NCBI RefSeq assembly: GCF_004564235.1
Contig: NZ_SOMN01000014.1
Coordinates: 43,492-107,491, forward strand
Reading direction: 5' to 3'
From: Cohnella luojiensis
GTDB taxonomy: Bacteria; Bacillota; Bacilli; Paenibacillales; Paenibacillaceae
DNA length: 64,000 nt
A program made the translations under genes and the position numbers. The notes beneath the pieces are model-generated. The model saw only the letters and a program-made list of their open reading frames with translations. It did no database searches and had not been told where the DNA came from. Below, in pieces: positions 57,034 through 64,000 of the stretch (position 1 is its first letter; each line of letters begins with the position of its first letter).

Positions 57034-59310
57034 CTACGCGTTGGCGACCTTGAGGCGAATTTCAACGCAGGTCCCCTCCCCAATCTTGCTGATAATCTGC
57101 ATCGTTCCTTTGTGGTTGGCGATAATCCTCTGGCTCACCATCAACCCTAACCCGTTACCGGAAGGTTTGTTTGTAAAGAACGGCTCCCCGAGACGAGTCA
57201 TATCCTCCGCGGATATTCCGCTTCCTTGGTCGATAATCCGGATGATAACAACATGTTCAGGCTGTTCATGTTGCGCTTCGATCGTGATCGTTCCGCCTTC
57301 CGGCATCGCCTCGATTCCATTCTTGATGACATTAAGGAATACTTGCTTCAGTTGATTTGATTCCCCGTACAGCATCGGAATCTCTGCGTCGAACCGGGTT
57401 TCGAACTGAACGTTAATGAGGTTGGCATGCGAGTCCAACAGGGTAATCATATCCGTCAGAATGTCTTGAATATTCACGAGCTGATACTGGTTCACTTGCG
57501 GCTTAGCCAATACGAGGAATTCGCTCACGATAAAGTTAATGCGATCTAGCTCAGTCAACATGATATCGAAATAGGATTCGGACAATTTGCCGTGTTGTTT
57601 ACTCAGTTGCACGAATCCTCTTAACGTCGTGAGCGGGTTCCGGATCTCATGGGCAACTCCGGCTGCCAGCTGGCCGATGACGGAAAGCTTCTCCGAGCGT
57701 CGGATGACCTCTTCGGTTTGCTTCCTAGCGCTAATATTCCGGGTGATTTCCGCCACCGCTACGGTCCGTTCTCTCTCATCGCGGATTGGGGATATCGTAA
57801 TACTTACGTCGATCGACTCTCCGTTCTTCCTATTACGTACGGTTTCGTAATCGGCAACGGAACTCCCGCGTTCAATTTGCTTGCGAATCTCTTCATTCTC
57901 CTGTTTCTGGTCTTCCGGTATATGATCCAACAACATTCGATGCATCACGTCTTCGCTGCTCCAGCCATACATGCTTTCGAACGCATGGTTGACTTGGATG
58001 ATTCTTCCTTCAAGATCCGTAACATGTATCGCATCAGAAGTATGATTGACGAACGATTCCAAATATTCCTTCGTGGTCCGGAGCTCCTCCGCGGAATCCC
58101 GAAGCCTCCCCATGTACGTCTCAAGATTATCCGCCATCATATTGACCCTGGAAGACAATATGCCTAGCTCATCCTTGCTTCGGATGGAGATCTTGCTGCT
58201 GAAATTCCCTAATGCGATTTCGTTGACGTTATCCAGAATGTGCCGGAGTGGTCGGATCATGAATCCTGCGATAAAATAACTGGCCAGCCATGACGCCACA
58301 ATTAAGCAGAGGGAAATGACGGAATGAAGGAACAGCTGACGGTTCAAGGTTTGCTTGATCACGCCATTATCGAAATTCACGCCAATGACGTAAGGCGTAC
58401 CATCCTTAAGCGGGATGAAACTCTTCATAACATTTATGCCTTCACCATAAAAAGTGGACGTTATCAGCTCGCCAGTCTGCATAGCACGCTTCACGTTTTC
58501 CACGTCGTTGTTCTTATCCTCGTAATTATATTCGCCGAACGGGATGGCGCGCACATCCAGGTTATGGATGATTTGTCCTTTCTTTACCTTCAAGATTTCA
58601 GGTTTACCGAAAAACTCCGGATCGAATCCGGTTATTCCCTTAATATCCGGATTGTCTGCCATTAGATTGCGGATAAGAGCATTCGTTCCGACATTGTTGA
58701 CATAATCGAGGAATACCTGGGCGTTTACGTAAGGATTAATCATGTAATCGGTCGTTCCGTCGTAATAATTGCCCCACTTGTTCACATGGGTTGGATCGGA
58801 CGTTGCGTATTGGTAAGGTCCGGACCAATAATTTGGCAGCTTCTGGCCCTGTGGAATCGTTACGGCTTGATGGTCGAATAATTGATTATAAGCCGTATAC
58901 CAATAATCCCACGTCTTCGAGCCCAAATTAAGCTCTTCCGGATCCGAAGACTTGAGCACGACGATATCGTCGGCCGTCCGCTTCCATAACGAAATATGGT
59001 CGATCCCCAGCTTACGGCTGAGCGAGACGAGTTGCTCGTTGCTCACCTTGTCGATACGCGGATCGAGCTCGCTCTTTGCGGCGACGGCAGCCGCCCTCAG
59101 CTTCTCACCAAGCGTATCCTCCATGTAATTCAAGGATTTTTCCGCAGCTTCCAGGCTTGTCCCGATCTGCTTCGCGATCGTAATCATATCCTGTTTGGCG
59201 TTCTCCTCGAGTTCTGCCTTGGAAGAGTAATAGTAGATGGAGATATTCAAGGAAAGAACAATCATAACGATGATGGATATCAGCAGCGATAGCTTGGCTT
59301 TAATGGACAC
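57034..59310 (-). CDS. Orphan PAS sensor histidine kinase with extracytoplasmic Cache-type domain
   Basis: 758 residues from GTG 59310 with CCGGAGG upstream. Order: membrane helix (about 5-30), extracytoplasmic dCache-like sensor (about 40-330), membrane helix (about 335-355), HAMP (about 356-410), PAS ('NHTSDAIHVTDLEGRIIQVN'), HisKA with phospho-acceptor His in 'GVAHEIRNPLTTLRGFVQL', and HATPase with 'DQGSGISAEDMTRLGEPFFT'. No response regulator is adjacent. The NKPSGNGLGL-type ATP lid and this kinase core are typical of Spo0F-phosphorelay (KinA-E-like) kinases, so a sporulation input is plausible (inference). Confidence 0.93.
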   Translation of the reverse strand: MSIKAKLSLLISIIVMIVLSLNISIYYYSSKAELEENAKQDMITIAKQIGTSLEAAEKSLNYMEDTLGEKLRAAAVAAKSELDPRIDKVSNEQLVSLSRKLGIDHISLWKRTADDIVVLKSSDPEELNLGSKTWDYWYTAYNQLFDHQAVTIPQGQKLPNYWSGPYQYATSDPTHVNKWGNYYDGTTDYMINPYVNAQVFLDYVNNVGTNALIRNLMADNPDIKGITGFDPEFFGKPEILKVKKGQIIHNLDVRAIPFGEYNYEDKNNDVENVKRAMQTGELITSTFYGEGINVMKSFIPLKDGTPYVIGVNFDNGVIKQTLNRQLFLHSVISLCLIVASWLASYFIAGFMIRPLRHILDNVNEIALGNFSSKISIRSKDELGILSSRVNMMADNLETYMGRLRDSAEELRTTKEYLESFVNHTSDAIHVTDLEGRIIQVNHAFESMYGWSSEDVMHRMLLDHIPEDQKQENEEIRKQIERGSSVADYETVRNRKNGESIDVSITISPIRDERERTVAVAEITRNISARKQTEEVIRRSEKLSVIGQLAAGVAHEIRNPLTTLRGFVQLSKQHGKLSESYFDIMLTELDRINFIVSEFLVLAKPQVNQYQLVNIQDILTDMITLLDSHANLINVQFETRFDAEIPMLYGESNQLKQVFLNVIKNGIEAMPEGGTITIEAQHEQPEHVVIIRIIDQGSGISAEDMTRLGEPFFTNKPSGNGLGLMVSQRIIANHKGTMQIISKIGEGTCVEIRLKVANA

Positions 59311-59397
59311 GGCAGTTGCCTCCGGTATAAATCTAAGATGATCTATTATCAATTAGACAAAGTTCGACAAATTCCTCTCTGGCTAAAAATTATTATA

Positions 59398-59433
59398 TGA
59401 CATTTGTCATATCCATCTGCTGACACTTATGAC
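59398..59433 (+). promoter_or_regulatory. DesR-box candidates upstream of des
   Basis: TGACATTTGTCAT (59398-59410) and TGACACTTATGAC (59421-59433) are two related imperfect dyads, 23 bp apart start to start, 106-141 bp upstream of the desaturase gene. DesR of B. subtilis binds two adjacent dyads in front of des, so these are good candidates. Sequence match to the known boxes is only general. Confidence 0.5.
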
Positions 59434-59538
59434 TAACGGAAATCGGTTACAAACCCTACAATTAAGCTTACAGTCGCCATTCTGCCGACCTGGAAACCTT
59501 TACGATAATCATTCCGCTTCCATCACAAGGAGGAACCC

Positions 59539-60606
59539 ATGACTACACCCAACCATGCACAATTGAAAAAAGGCGTCGCTCCTTATGAGAAACCGAATAC
59601 GAAATCCAGCGTGAGGCAATTATTAAATACGATGCCTCCTTTTTTCCTGCTATGGGCCGCATCCTATTTGAGCTTGTCCGTCTCCTATTGGCTCACCCTT
59701 ATGTTCGCCGCTCTTGCAGCGGGCTTCACGATTCGTCTCTTTATCGTTTTTCACGACTGCTGCCACCAATCGTTCTTCAGAAGCCGCAAAGCGAACGAAA
59801 TACTCGGCACGATTACCGGAATACTCACACTGTTCCCTTACCACCAATGGAAACGCAGCCACTCCATCCATCACTCCACGAGCAGCAACTTGGATAAGCG
59901 CGGAATCGGGGACATGTGGTTATATACCGTTGACGAATATATCGCGGCTTCCAAGTGGAAGAGAATATATTACCGTATCTACAGAAATCCTCTAGTCATG
60001 TTCGGAATCGGTCCTATCGTCACCTTCCTTATCCAATATCGCTTTAACGTGAAAGGTGCTCGTCGCGAGGAACGTATCAATACGTGGATAACCAACGCAG
60101 GCATCATCGTCCTTTACGGCTTGTTATGCTGGATGCTCGGATGGCAGAATTTCTTGCTCGTCCAAGCTCCCGTCTTCTGGATTTCCGGAGCACTGGGAAT
60201 ATGGTTATTCTACGTGCAGCATCAATTCGAAGATTCCTACTTCGAGAACGATGGAGAATGGAGTTACGTGAAAGCCGCCGTAGATGGCAGCTCTTATTAC
60301 AAGCTTCCTAAAGTGCTGCAATGGATTACGGGAAATATCGGATTTCACCATGTCCATCATCTAAGCCCAAGAGTACCGAACTATAATCTGGAGAATGCCC
60401 ATAACGCCGTCCCTCCCTTGCAGCATGCCACTACGATCACCCTTGCCGCCAGCTTCAAGGCGCTTCGTTTCCGGTTATGGGATGAACAGAACAAGACATT
60501 CGTTGGCTTTAAGCAAGTCAAGCATTTGCTTGGCAAGGCCAACGCAGCTACTTTGGCGGAAGCCTCGAAAAAAACCGATACGTCGATTAGCGGAGAAGTA
60601 GCCTGA
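59539..60606 (+). CDS. des: Fatty acid desaturase (Des-like)
   Basis: 355 residues from ATG 59539 with AAGGAGG 7 nt upstream. Three histidine boxes: HDCCH at 72-76, HSIHH at 108-112 and HHVHH near 277, giving the di-iron site of membrane acyl-lipid desaturases. Four to six membrane helices. It introduces a double bond into acyl chains of membrane lipids to restore fluidity in the cold. desK and desR follow directly, as in the Bacillus subtilis des-desKR locus. Confidence 0.95.
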   Translation: MTTPNHAQLKKGVAPYEKPNTKSSVRQLLNTMPPFFLLWAASYLSLSVSYWLTLMFAALAAGFTIRLFIVFHDCCHQSFFRSRKANEILGTITGILTLFPYHQWKRSHSIHHSTSSNLDKRGIGDMWLYTVDEYIAASKWKRIYYRIYRNPLVMFGIGPIVTFLIQYRFNVKGARREERINTWITNAGIIVLYGLLCWMLGWQNFLLVQAPVFWISGALGIWLFYVQHQFEDSYFENDGEWSYVKAAVDGSSYYKLPKVLQWITGNIGFHHVHHLSPRVPNYNLENAHNAVPPLQHATTITLAASFKALRFRLWDEQNKTFVGFKQVKHLLGKANAATLAEASKKTDTSISGEVA

Positions 60607-60658
60607 AATCTGATACACTAGGTTGAGGAAACTACCTTCGCAAATAGGAGCGTTACCG

Positions 60659-61804
60659 ATGTTCAAGCGGTTAAGGAAAATTCAAATATTCCCGAAAACC
60701 ACGGGAATAAGCCCATATGTTTGGCTTATGTTCAGTATTCTGCCGTTTTATTTCATCTTCAGGTCTTCGTCCGATATCGAGATCGCGACGGGGATCCTGA
60801 TGATCGTATTGTTCTTCTTCTGCTACCGGATCACCTTGAACGCCAAGGGGTGGCCGGTATATGTCGGGACAAGCGTTCAAATCGCGGTATCCATCGCGAT
60901 GACCCTGCTGTTCAGTTATGCTTACTTCGCTTTTTTCCTGGCCTTCTTCATTGGGAACATCCATAATAAGGCCGGGTTTATAACACTGTACACGGTCAAT
61001 ATCGTCACTACCTTCGTTACCGTCAATTTAGGCTTTATTTTGCAAGACAAATTTTTCATTACTCAAACCCCGTTTATCCTAATTAGCCTTATCGCCGTTA
61101 TTCTGCTCCCTCTGGGCAGCTATAACCGCAACAAACGCGGCGAGCTTCAAGAGCAGCTCAAGGACGCCAACTTACGGATCTCCGAGCTGGTAAAGCTTGA
61201 AGAAAGGCAACGAATCGCCCGCGACTTGCATGATACGCTAGGCCAGAAGCTCTCTCTTATTGGCTTGAAGAGCGATTTGGCCCACAAGCTCATCTCTAAT
61301 AACCCGGAACGAGCACGGTCGGAGATGAAAGACGTCCAGCAAACCGCGAGAACCGCTCTGCAAGAAGTCCGGCTCCTCGTGTCCCGGATGAGAGGAACCA
61401 GGCTCGAAGAAGAGATCATCCGTATCCGGCAAATCCTGAAGGCAGCTCAGATCGAGTTCCATATTGAAGGAAATCCGGTTCTTGCCAACGTCCCGCTATT
61501 GTCCGAGAACGTGCTAAGCATGTGCCTGAAGGAAGCCGTGAATAACGTAGTCAAGCACAGCGGTGCAACCGAATGTTCCCTTACGCTTGAAGAGACCCCG
61601 ACGGAGGTCATCATGAAGGTGAAGGACAATGGCGTAATCCATACGGGAGAGTTAAACTTTAAGCAAGGCCATGGCTTGCAAGGTATGAAGGAACGTCTGG
61701 AATTCGTTAACGGCACCCTTGAGATATCCTGTACGGAAGGGACGACTATCAGCACTAGGATCCCTCTGATCATGAAACGCTCGGACAAGGAGGAGAATGC
61801 ATGA
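60659..61804 (+). CDS. desK: Thermosensor histidine kinase DesK
   Basis: 381 residues from ATG 60659 with ATAGGAGCG upstream. Four to five N-terminal membrane helices (about 18-155), then DHp with His191 in 'ARDLHDTLGQKLSLIGLKSD', a HisKA_3 (NarX/DesK) type, and an HATPase domain with 'CLKEAVNNVVKHSGATECSL' and 'GHGLQGMKERLEFVNG'. Family role: it senses membrane thickening in the cold through its helices and phosphorylates DesR. It overlaps desR by 4 nt. Confidence 0.94.
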   Translation: MFKRLRKIQIFPKTTGISPYVWLMFSILPFYFIFRSSSDIEIATGILMIVLFFFCYRITLNAKGWPVYVGTSVQIAVSIAMTLLFSYAYFAFFLAFFIGNIHNKAGFITLYTVNIVTTFVTVNLGFILQDKFFITQTPFILISLIAVILLPLGSYNRNKRGELQEQLKDANLRISELVKLEERQRIARDLHDTLGQKLSLIGLKSDLAHKLISNNPERARSEMKDVQQTARTALQEVRLLVSRMRGTRLEEEIIRIRQILKAAQIEFHIEGNPVLANVPLLSENVLSMCLKEAVNNVVKHSGATECSLTLEETPTEVIMKVKDNGVIHTGELNFKQGHGLQGMKERLEFVNGTLEISCTEGTTISTRIPLIMKRSDKEENA

Positions 61805-62406
61805 TTCGAATCGTCATCGCCGAAGATCAACGCATGCTATTAGGCGCTCTCGGATCCCTGCTGGATCTGGAAGAGGACATGGAAGTTGTCGGGAAAGCCT
61901 CCAATGGCGAGAAGGCCATCGAGCTTGTACGCCTTCATCAACCCGACGTATGCATCATGGATATCGAGATGCCCGGCAAGAGCGGATTGGAAGCCGCGGA
62001 AGAGTTGAAAGACCTTCCTTGCAAAGTAATCATTCTGACGACGTTTGCCCGCACGGGATACTTCGAACGTGCCATTAAGGCTGGAGTAAGCGGCTATCTA
62101 CTGAAGGACAGCCCAAGCGAGGATCTCGCCAATACGATCCGTATCGTTCTGTCCGGACGTCGCGTATTCGCGCCGGAGCTCGTTGACGAAGCTTATAGCG
62201 GGGACAACGAGAATCCGTTAACGGAACGGGAAAAGGAAGTACTCGAACTGATCGCCGACGGCAAGAATACGAAGGAAATCGCAACCGAGCTGTACTTAAC
62301 CACCGGAACGATCCGGAACTACATCTCCATCATCCTCGACAAGCTGAACGTCAGTAACCGGGTGGAAGCGATCAAACGGTTTAACGAAAAAGGCTGGTTC
62401 AAATGA
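61801..62406 (+). CDS. desR: Response regulator DesR
   Basis: 201 residues. Receiver domain with Asp54 (CIMDIEMPGKSG), the same position as phosphorylated Asp54 of B. subtilis DesR, and 'GYLLKDSPSEDLANTI' with the conserved Lys. LuxR/NarL HTH at about 135-195 ('LTEREKEVLELIADGKNTKE'). Phosphorylated DesR activates the desaturase gene upstream, closing a homeostatic loop. The stop lies 3 nt from the convergent glucosaminidase gene, with no terminator between them. Confidence 0.95.
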   Translation: MIRIVIAEDQRMLLGALGSLLDLEEDMEVVGKASNGEKAIELVRLHQPDVCIMDIEMPGKSGLEAAEELKDLPCKVIILTTFARTGYFERAIKAGVSGYLLKDSPSEDLANTIRIVLSGRRVFAPELVDEAYSGDNENPLTEREKEVLELIADGKNTKEIATELYLTTGTIRNYISIILDKLNVSNRVEAIKRFNEKGWFK

Positions 62407-62409
62407 TGC

Positions 62410-63420
62410 TCAGTTCAGTTTGCTGTAATCCCTCTTCATAATATTCTTGACTAGGCCTGACCATTTGCTATTCGCCGGACAATATTTCGTGGCGATCTTC
62501 TCAATCGTCGTATACCCTTTTCCTACGTAATTCTTGGAGAGAAGCTGTCCGAATTTGCGGACGCTATCTCCCTTAGTCTCGAAACTGAAGGCTCTCTTAT
62601 GAGGATCCGCGCCTGACGCGTTTAACCCAAAGAGATTGTTCTTGTTCTTGGCTAGCCGGCTGCTTCCGTTTCCGCTCTCTAGCTTCATGACCGCAATCGT
62701 GAATAAGGCATTGATTCCGTATTCCTCTTCGACCTCCAGTATCGCCTCCTCCAGCCTATGCCCGGCCAGATCCGTCCCATCGAAGATCATGGCGATATCC
62801 TCCTCGGAGAGGCCGGAAGCCGTCCCTACGGTAGACGTTGGTTTAACTGGATTTCCGGATTCGGTAACCTGCACATCCTCACTATTCTTCATAACTAGCG
62901 GTACTAACTGCTGTAACGGCGTTATTTTAGCAGTCTGAATTTCACCGTCGACTAACTCCGCATAATCCCCATGCACGTATCCCCCGCCGTTTAATCTCAA
63001 CCAACCATTGTCTATTTTTTGGAGAACCTCCAACAGCGTTCCCATCTGCACGACTTTAAGCACTTTCGATTTCGCATAAGCATTCGCGCGAACGTTTAGA
63101 TAGTAGGCCGTTACCTTATAGGTTTGAACGGACGAAACGGCTGGCTTCTTAGTAGGAGAAGCCGAGATATGTACTTCGTTTCCTGCATTTTTGGCTATGT
63201 CTGGCACTTCTTTAGAGACCTGCGCTGCAGGGCTTGCTATCGGTTCTGCAAGAGGATAAGGCGATATTAATGGGGGATGCGACTTTGGTATGGTCGGGGA
63301 TTCTGAAGAAATCGGGGTTGATGCATCGTGATTTGCGGAATGGAATCGCATTCCAAGGGTTAGGATCAGGGTCACTCCCAGTCCATAAATGAACAATCGT
63401 CTGATTAATTCCCTACGCAT
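62410..63420 (-). CDS. SH3-domain N-acetylglucosaminidase (LytG/FlgJ type)
   Basis: 336 residues from ATG 63420 with AAAGAGGTGTTGTC upstream. N-terminal anchor helix (about 10-24), Pro/Ser/Ala-rich stalk (30-95), a bacterial SH3 domain ('YYLNVRANAYAKSKVLKVVQ', about 105-165), a short linker, then a glucosaminidase domain (about 205-336) with catalytic Glu likely in 'VMKLESGNGSSRLAKNKNNL' and 'LFGLNASGADPHKRAFSFET'. It would cleave between GlcNAc and MurNAc in peptidoglycan, anchored at the outer face of the membrane. Confidence 0.9.
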   Translation of the reverse strand: MRRELIRRLFIYGLGVTLILTLGMRFHSANHDASTPISSESPTIPKSHPPLISPYPLAEPIASPAAQVSKEVPDIAKNAGNEVHISASPTKKPAVSSVQTYKVTAYYLNVRANAYAKSKVLKVVQMGTLLEVLQKIDNGWLRLNGGGYVHGDYAELVDGEIQTAKITPLQQLVPLVMKNSEDVQVTESGNPVKPTSTVGTASGLSEEDIAMIFDGTDLAGHRLEEAILEVEEEYGINALFTIAVMKLESGNGSSRLAKNKNNLFGLNASGADPHKRAFSFETKGDSVRKFGQLLSKNYVGKGYTTIEKIATKYCPANSKWSGLVKNIMKRDYSKLN

Positions 63421-63567
63421 GACAACACCTCTTTCATAGAATGGTGAAGGCTAATCGCAGTAATATTGGTTAGATTGTACATATATGCAGTTGAAAAGCT
63501 TGTCATTCTTTAAGTGAATAATTATTGTTAATTTGTCGATCCCGGACTATCCAATGGAGGTCTTGGA

Positions 63568-63585
63568 ATGCAAAGAACCCTCTAA
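63568..63585 (+). CDS. Five-residue micro-ORF (MQRTL) overlapping a terminator
   Basis: GGAGG at 63556-63560, 7-nt spacing, ATG CAA AGA ACC CTC TAA. The last codons and the stop form the 5' arm of the terminator hairpin at 63580-63609. The layout is that of a leader peptide in an attenuator, but it could be fortuitous. Confidence 0.4.
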   Translation: MQRTL

Positions 63586-63609
63586 CCGCGCGGGTTTGAG
63601 AGTTTTTTT
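63580..63609 (+). terminator. Rho-independent terminator in the leader of the last gene
   Basis: CTCT-AACC pairs with GGTT-(TG)-AGAG around GCGCG, followed by seven T. No plus-strand gene precedes it, so it either ends a short RNA or attenuates the gene at 63712. Confidence 0.75.
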
Positions 63610-63711
63610 CATAAGAACTATCAAAAATTAATATTTTCTCATAATTGGCGCGAATGGGACAAAAAGGGTCGAAAGTAGACTGTGGAAAGGACAATGTTAG
63701 GAGGGTATACG

Positions 63712-63918
63712 TTGAACAAAAAGCGCGGTTTCGTCGTAATCGTCATTCCGTTATCGGAGGTTAAGAAGTTCATCGCCATCGACCTCGTGGGAGGGACGCT
63801 TCTATATTACGTGCTGAAGCTCCCTCTCCACTCCGTCTACGCGGCTATGGCCGGAAGTATGGTCGGTCCCTACTTGATGATCAGTTTTCGCAAACTCGTG
63901 ACTTCAGTCGTGAGTTAG
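63712..63918 (+). CDS. Hypothetical small membrane protein
   Basis: 68 residues from TTG 63712 with AGGAGGG 8 nt upstream; a longer frame from 63682 has no site. Basic N-terminus (NKKRG), then two hydrophobic segments ('FVVIVIPLSEVKKFIAIDLV' and 'VYAAMAGSMVGPYLMISF') around a short middle stretch. No family recognised. The remaining 82 bases to the window end show nothing further. Confidence 0.65.
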   Translation: MNKKRGFVVIVIPLSEVKKFIAIDLVGGTLLYYVLKLPLHSVYAAMAGSMVGPYLMISFRKLVTSVVS

Positions 63919-64000
63919 AAAACTTCGGATAGGGCGTGGCTTTTGCCATGTTAACTATCGCATATGTTTAGGAAACGGATACAAACAAAAACAACACTTC

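Overview
The window is chromosomal DNA of a spore-forming Bacillota, most likely Paenibacillaceae (Paenibacillus/Cohnella-like). The grounds are: strong Shine-Dalgarno sequences throughout; DUF5696 and NHL/YIP1 proteins beside sugar ABC transporters; SLH-domain and sortase-anchored surface proteins; a YjcZ-type and a CotG-like spore protein; a spore-photoproduct-lyase-like radical SAM protein; and a des-desK-desR operon. I see no rRNA, tRNA, CRISPR array, prophage or intact insertion sequence.

Layout. 1-9.8 kb (minus strand): a large glycan-uptake operon with a lipoprotein binding protein, a 1018-residue second binding protein fused to beta-sandwich modules, two permeases, an NHL-propeller/YIP1 membrane protein and a DUF5696 protein running off the left edge. 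9.8-13.1 kb: its apparent partner operon, a GH144/glucoamylase-like hydrolase, a sugar-phosphate-isomerase-like protein and a Gfo/Idh/MocA dehydrogenase. Both operons carry GAAACGTTTC palindromes plus a cre-like site, so they look like one regulon. 13.2-15.2 kb: small housekeeping and unknown genes. 15.2-22.5 kb (minus): an operon with a small unknown protein, a CehA/PHP metallohydrolase, a GDPD-like protein, a LacI regulator and a complete ABC importer, probably for a phosphodiester or organophosphate.

22.6-32 kb: an SLH-anchored GH18 protein; a 572-bp MITE-like element with terminal inverted repeats and a six-unit 51-52-bp repeat array; a short pyruvate kinase; an alpha/beta hydrolase; ribosomal protein L25; a GDP-mannose-linked glycosyltransferase operon; and two small spore-type proteins. 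32-43 kb: a spermidine-synthase-like enzyme; mnmH and selD (selenium for tRNA 2-selenouridine); a small leader peptide with a hairpin; DUF2935; an SPL-like radical SAM protein; a class B sortase with its NPKTG substrate; and trhO followed by a SufR-like regulator. 42.5-50.4 kb: an FtsW/RodA paralogue with its PadR regulator, a TipAS-type MerR regulator, RNase J, and an EamA transporter under a guanine-type purine riboswitch wired as an ON switch.

50.4-53 kb: a divergent arsenic locus, with a MerR-family regulator facing arsB-arsC across a 19-bp-spacer promoter that holds a perfect 20-bp dyad. 53-64 kb: VanW, an L,D-transpeptidase-like secreted protein, a PQQ-propeller protein, two very small well-translated peptides, an orphan PAS sensor kinase, the desaturase/DesK/DesR cold-sensing operon, an SH3-glucosaminidase, and a small membrane protein preceded by a micro-ORF/terminator leader.

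The most notable signals are the ON-wired guanine riboswitch on an EamA exporter, the MerR-controlled arsenic operon, the GAAACGTTTC glycan regulon with its unusual fused binding protein, and the helically phased 52-bp repeats inside a MITE-like element.
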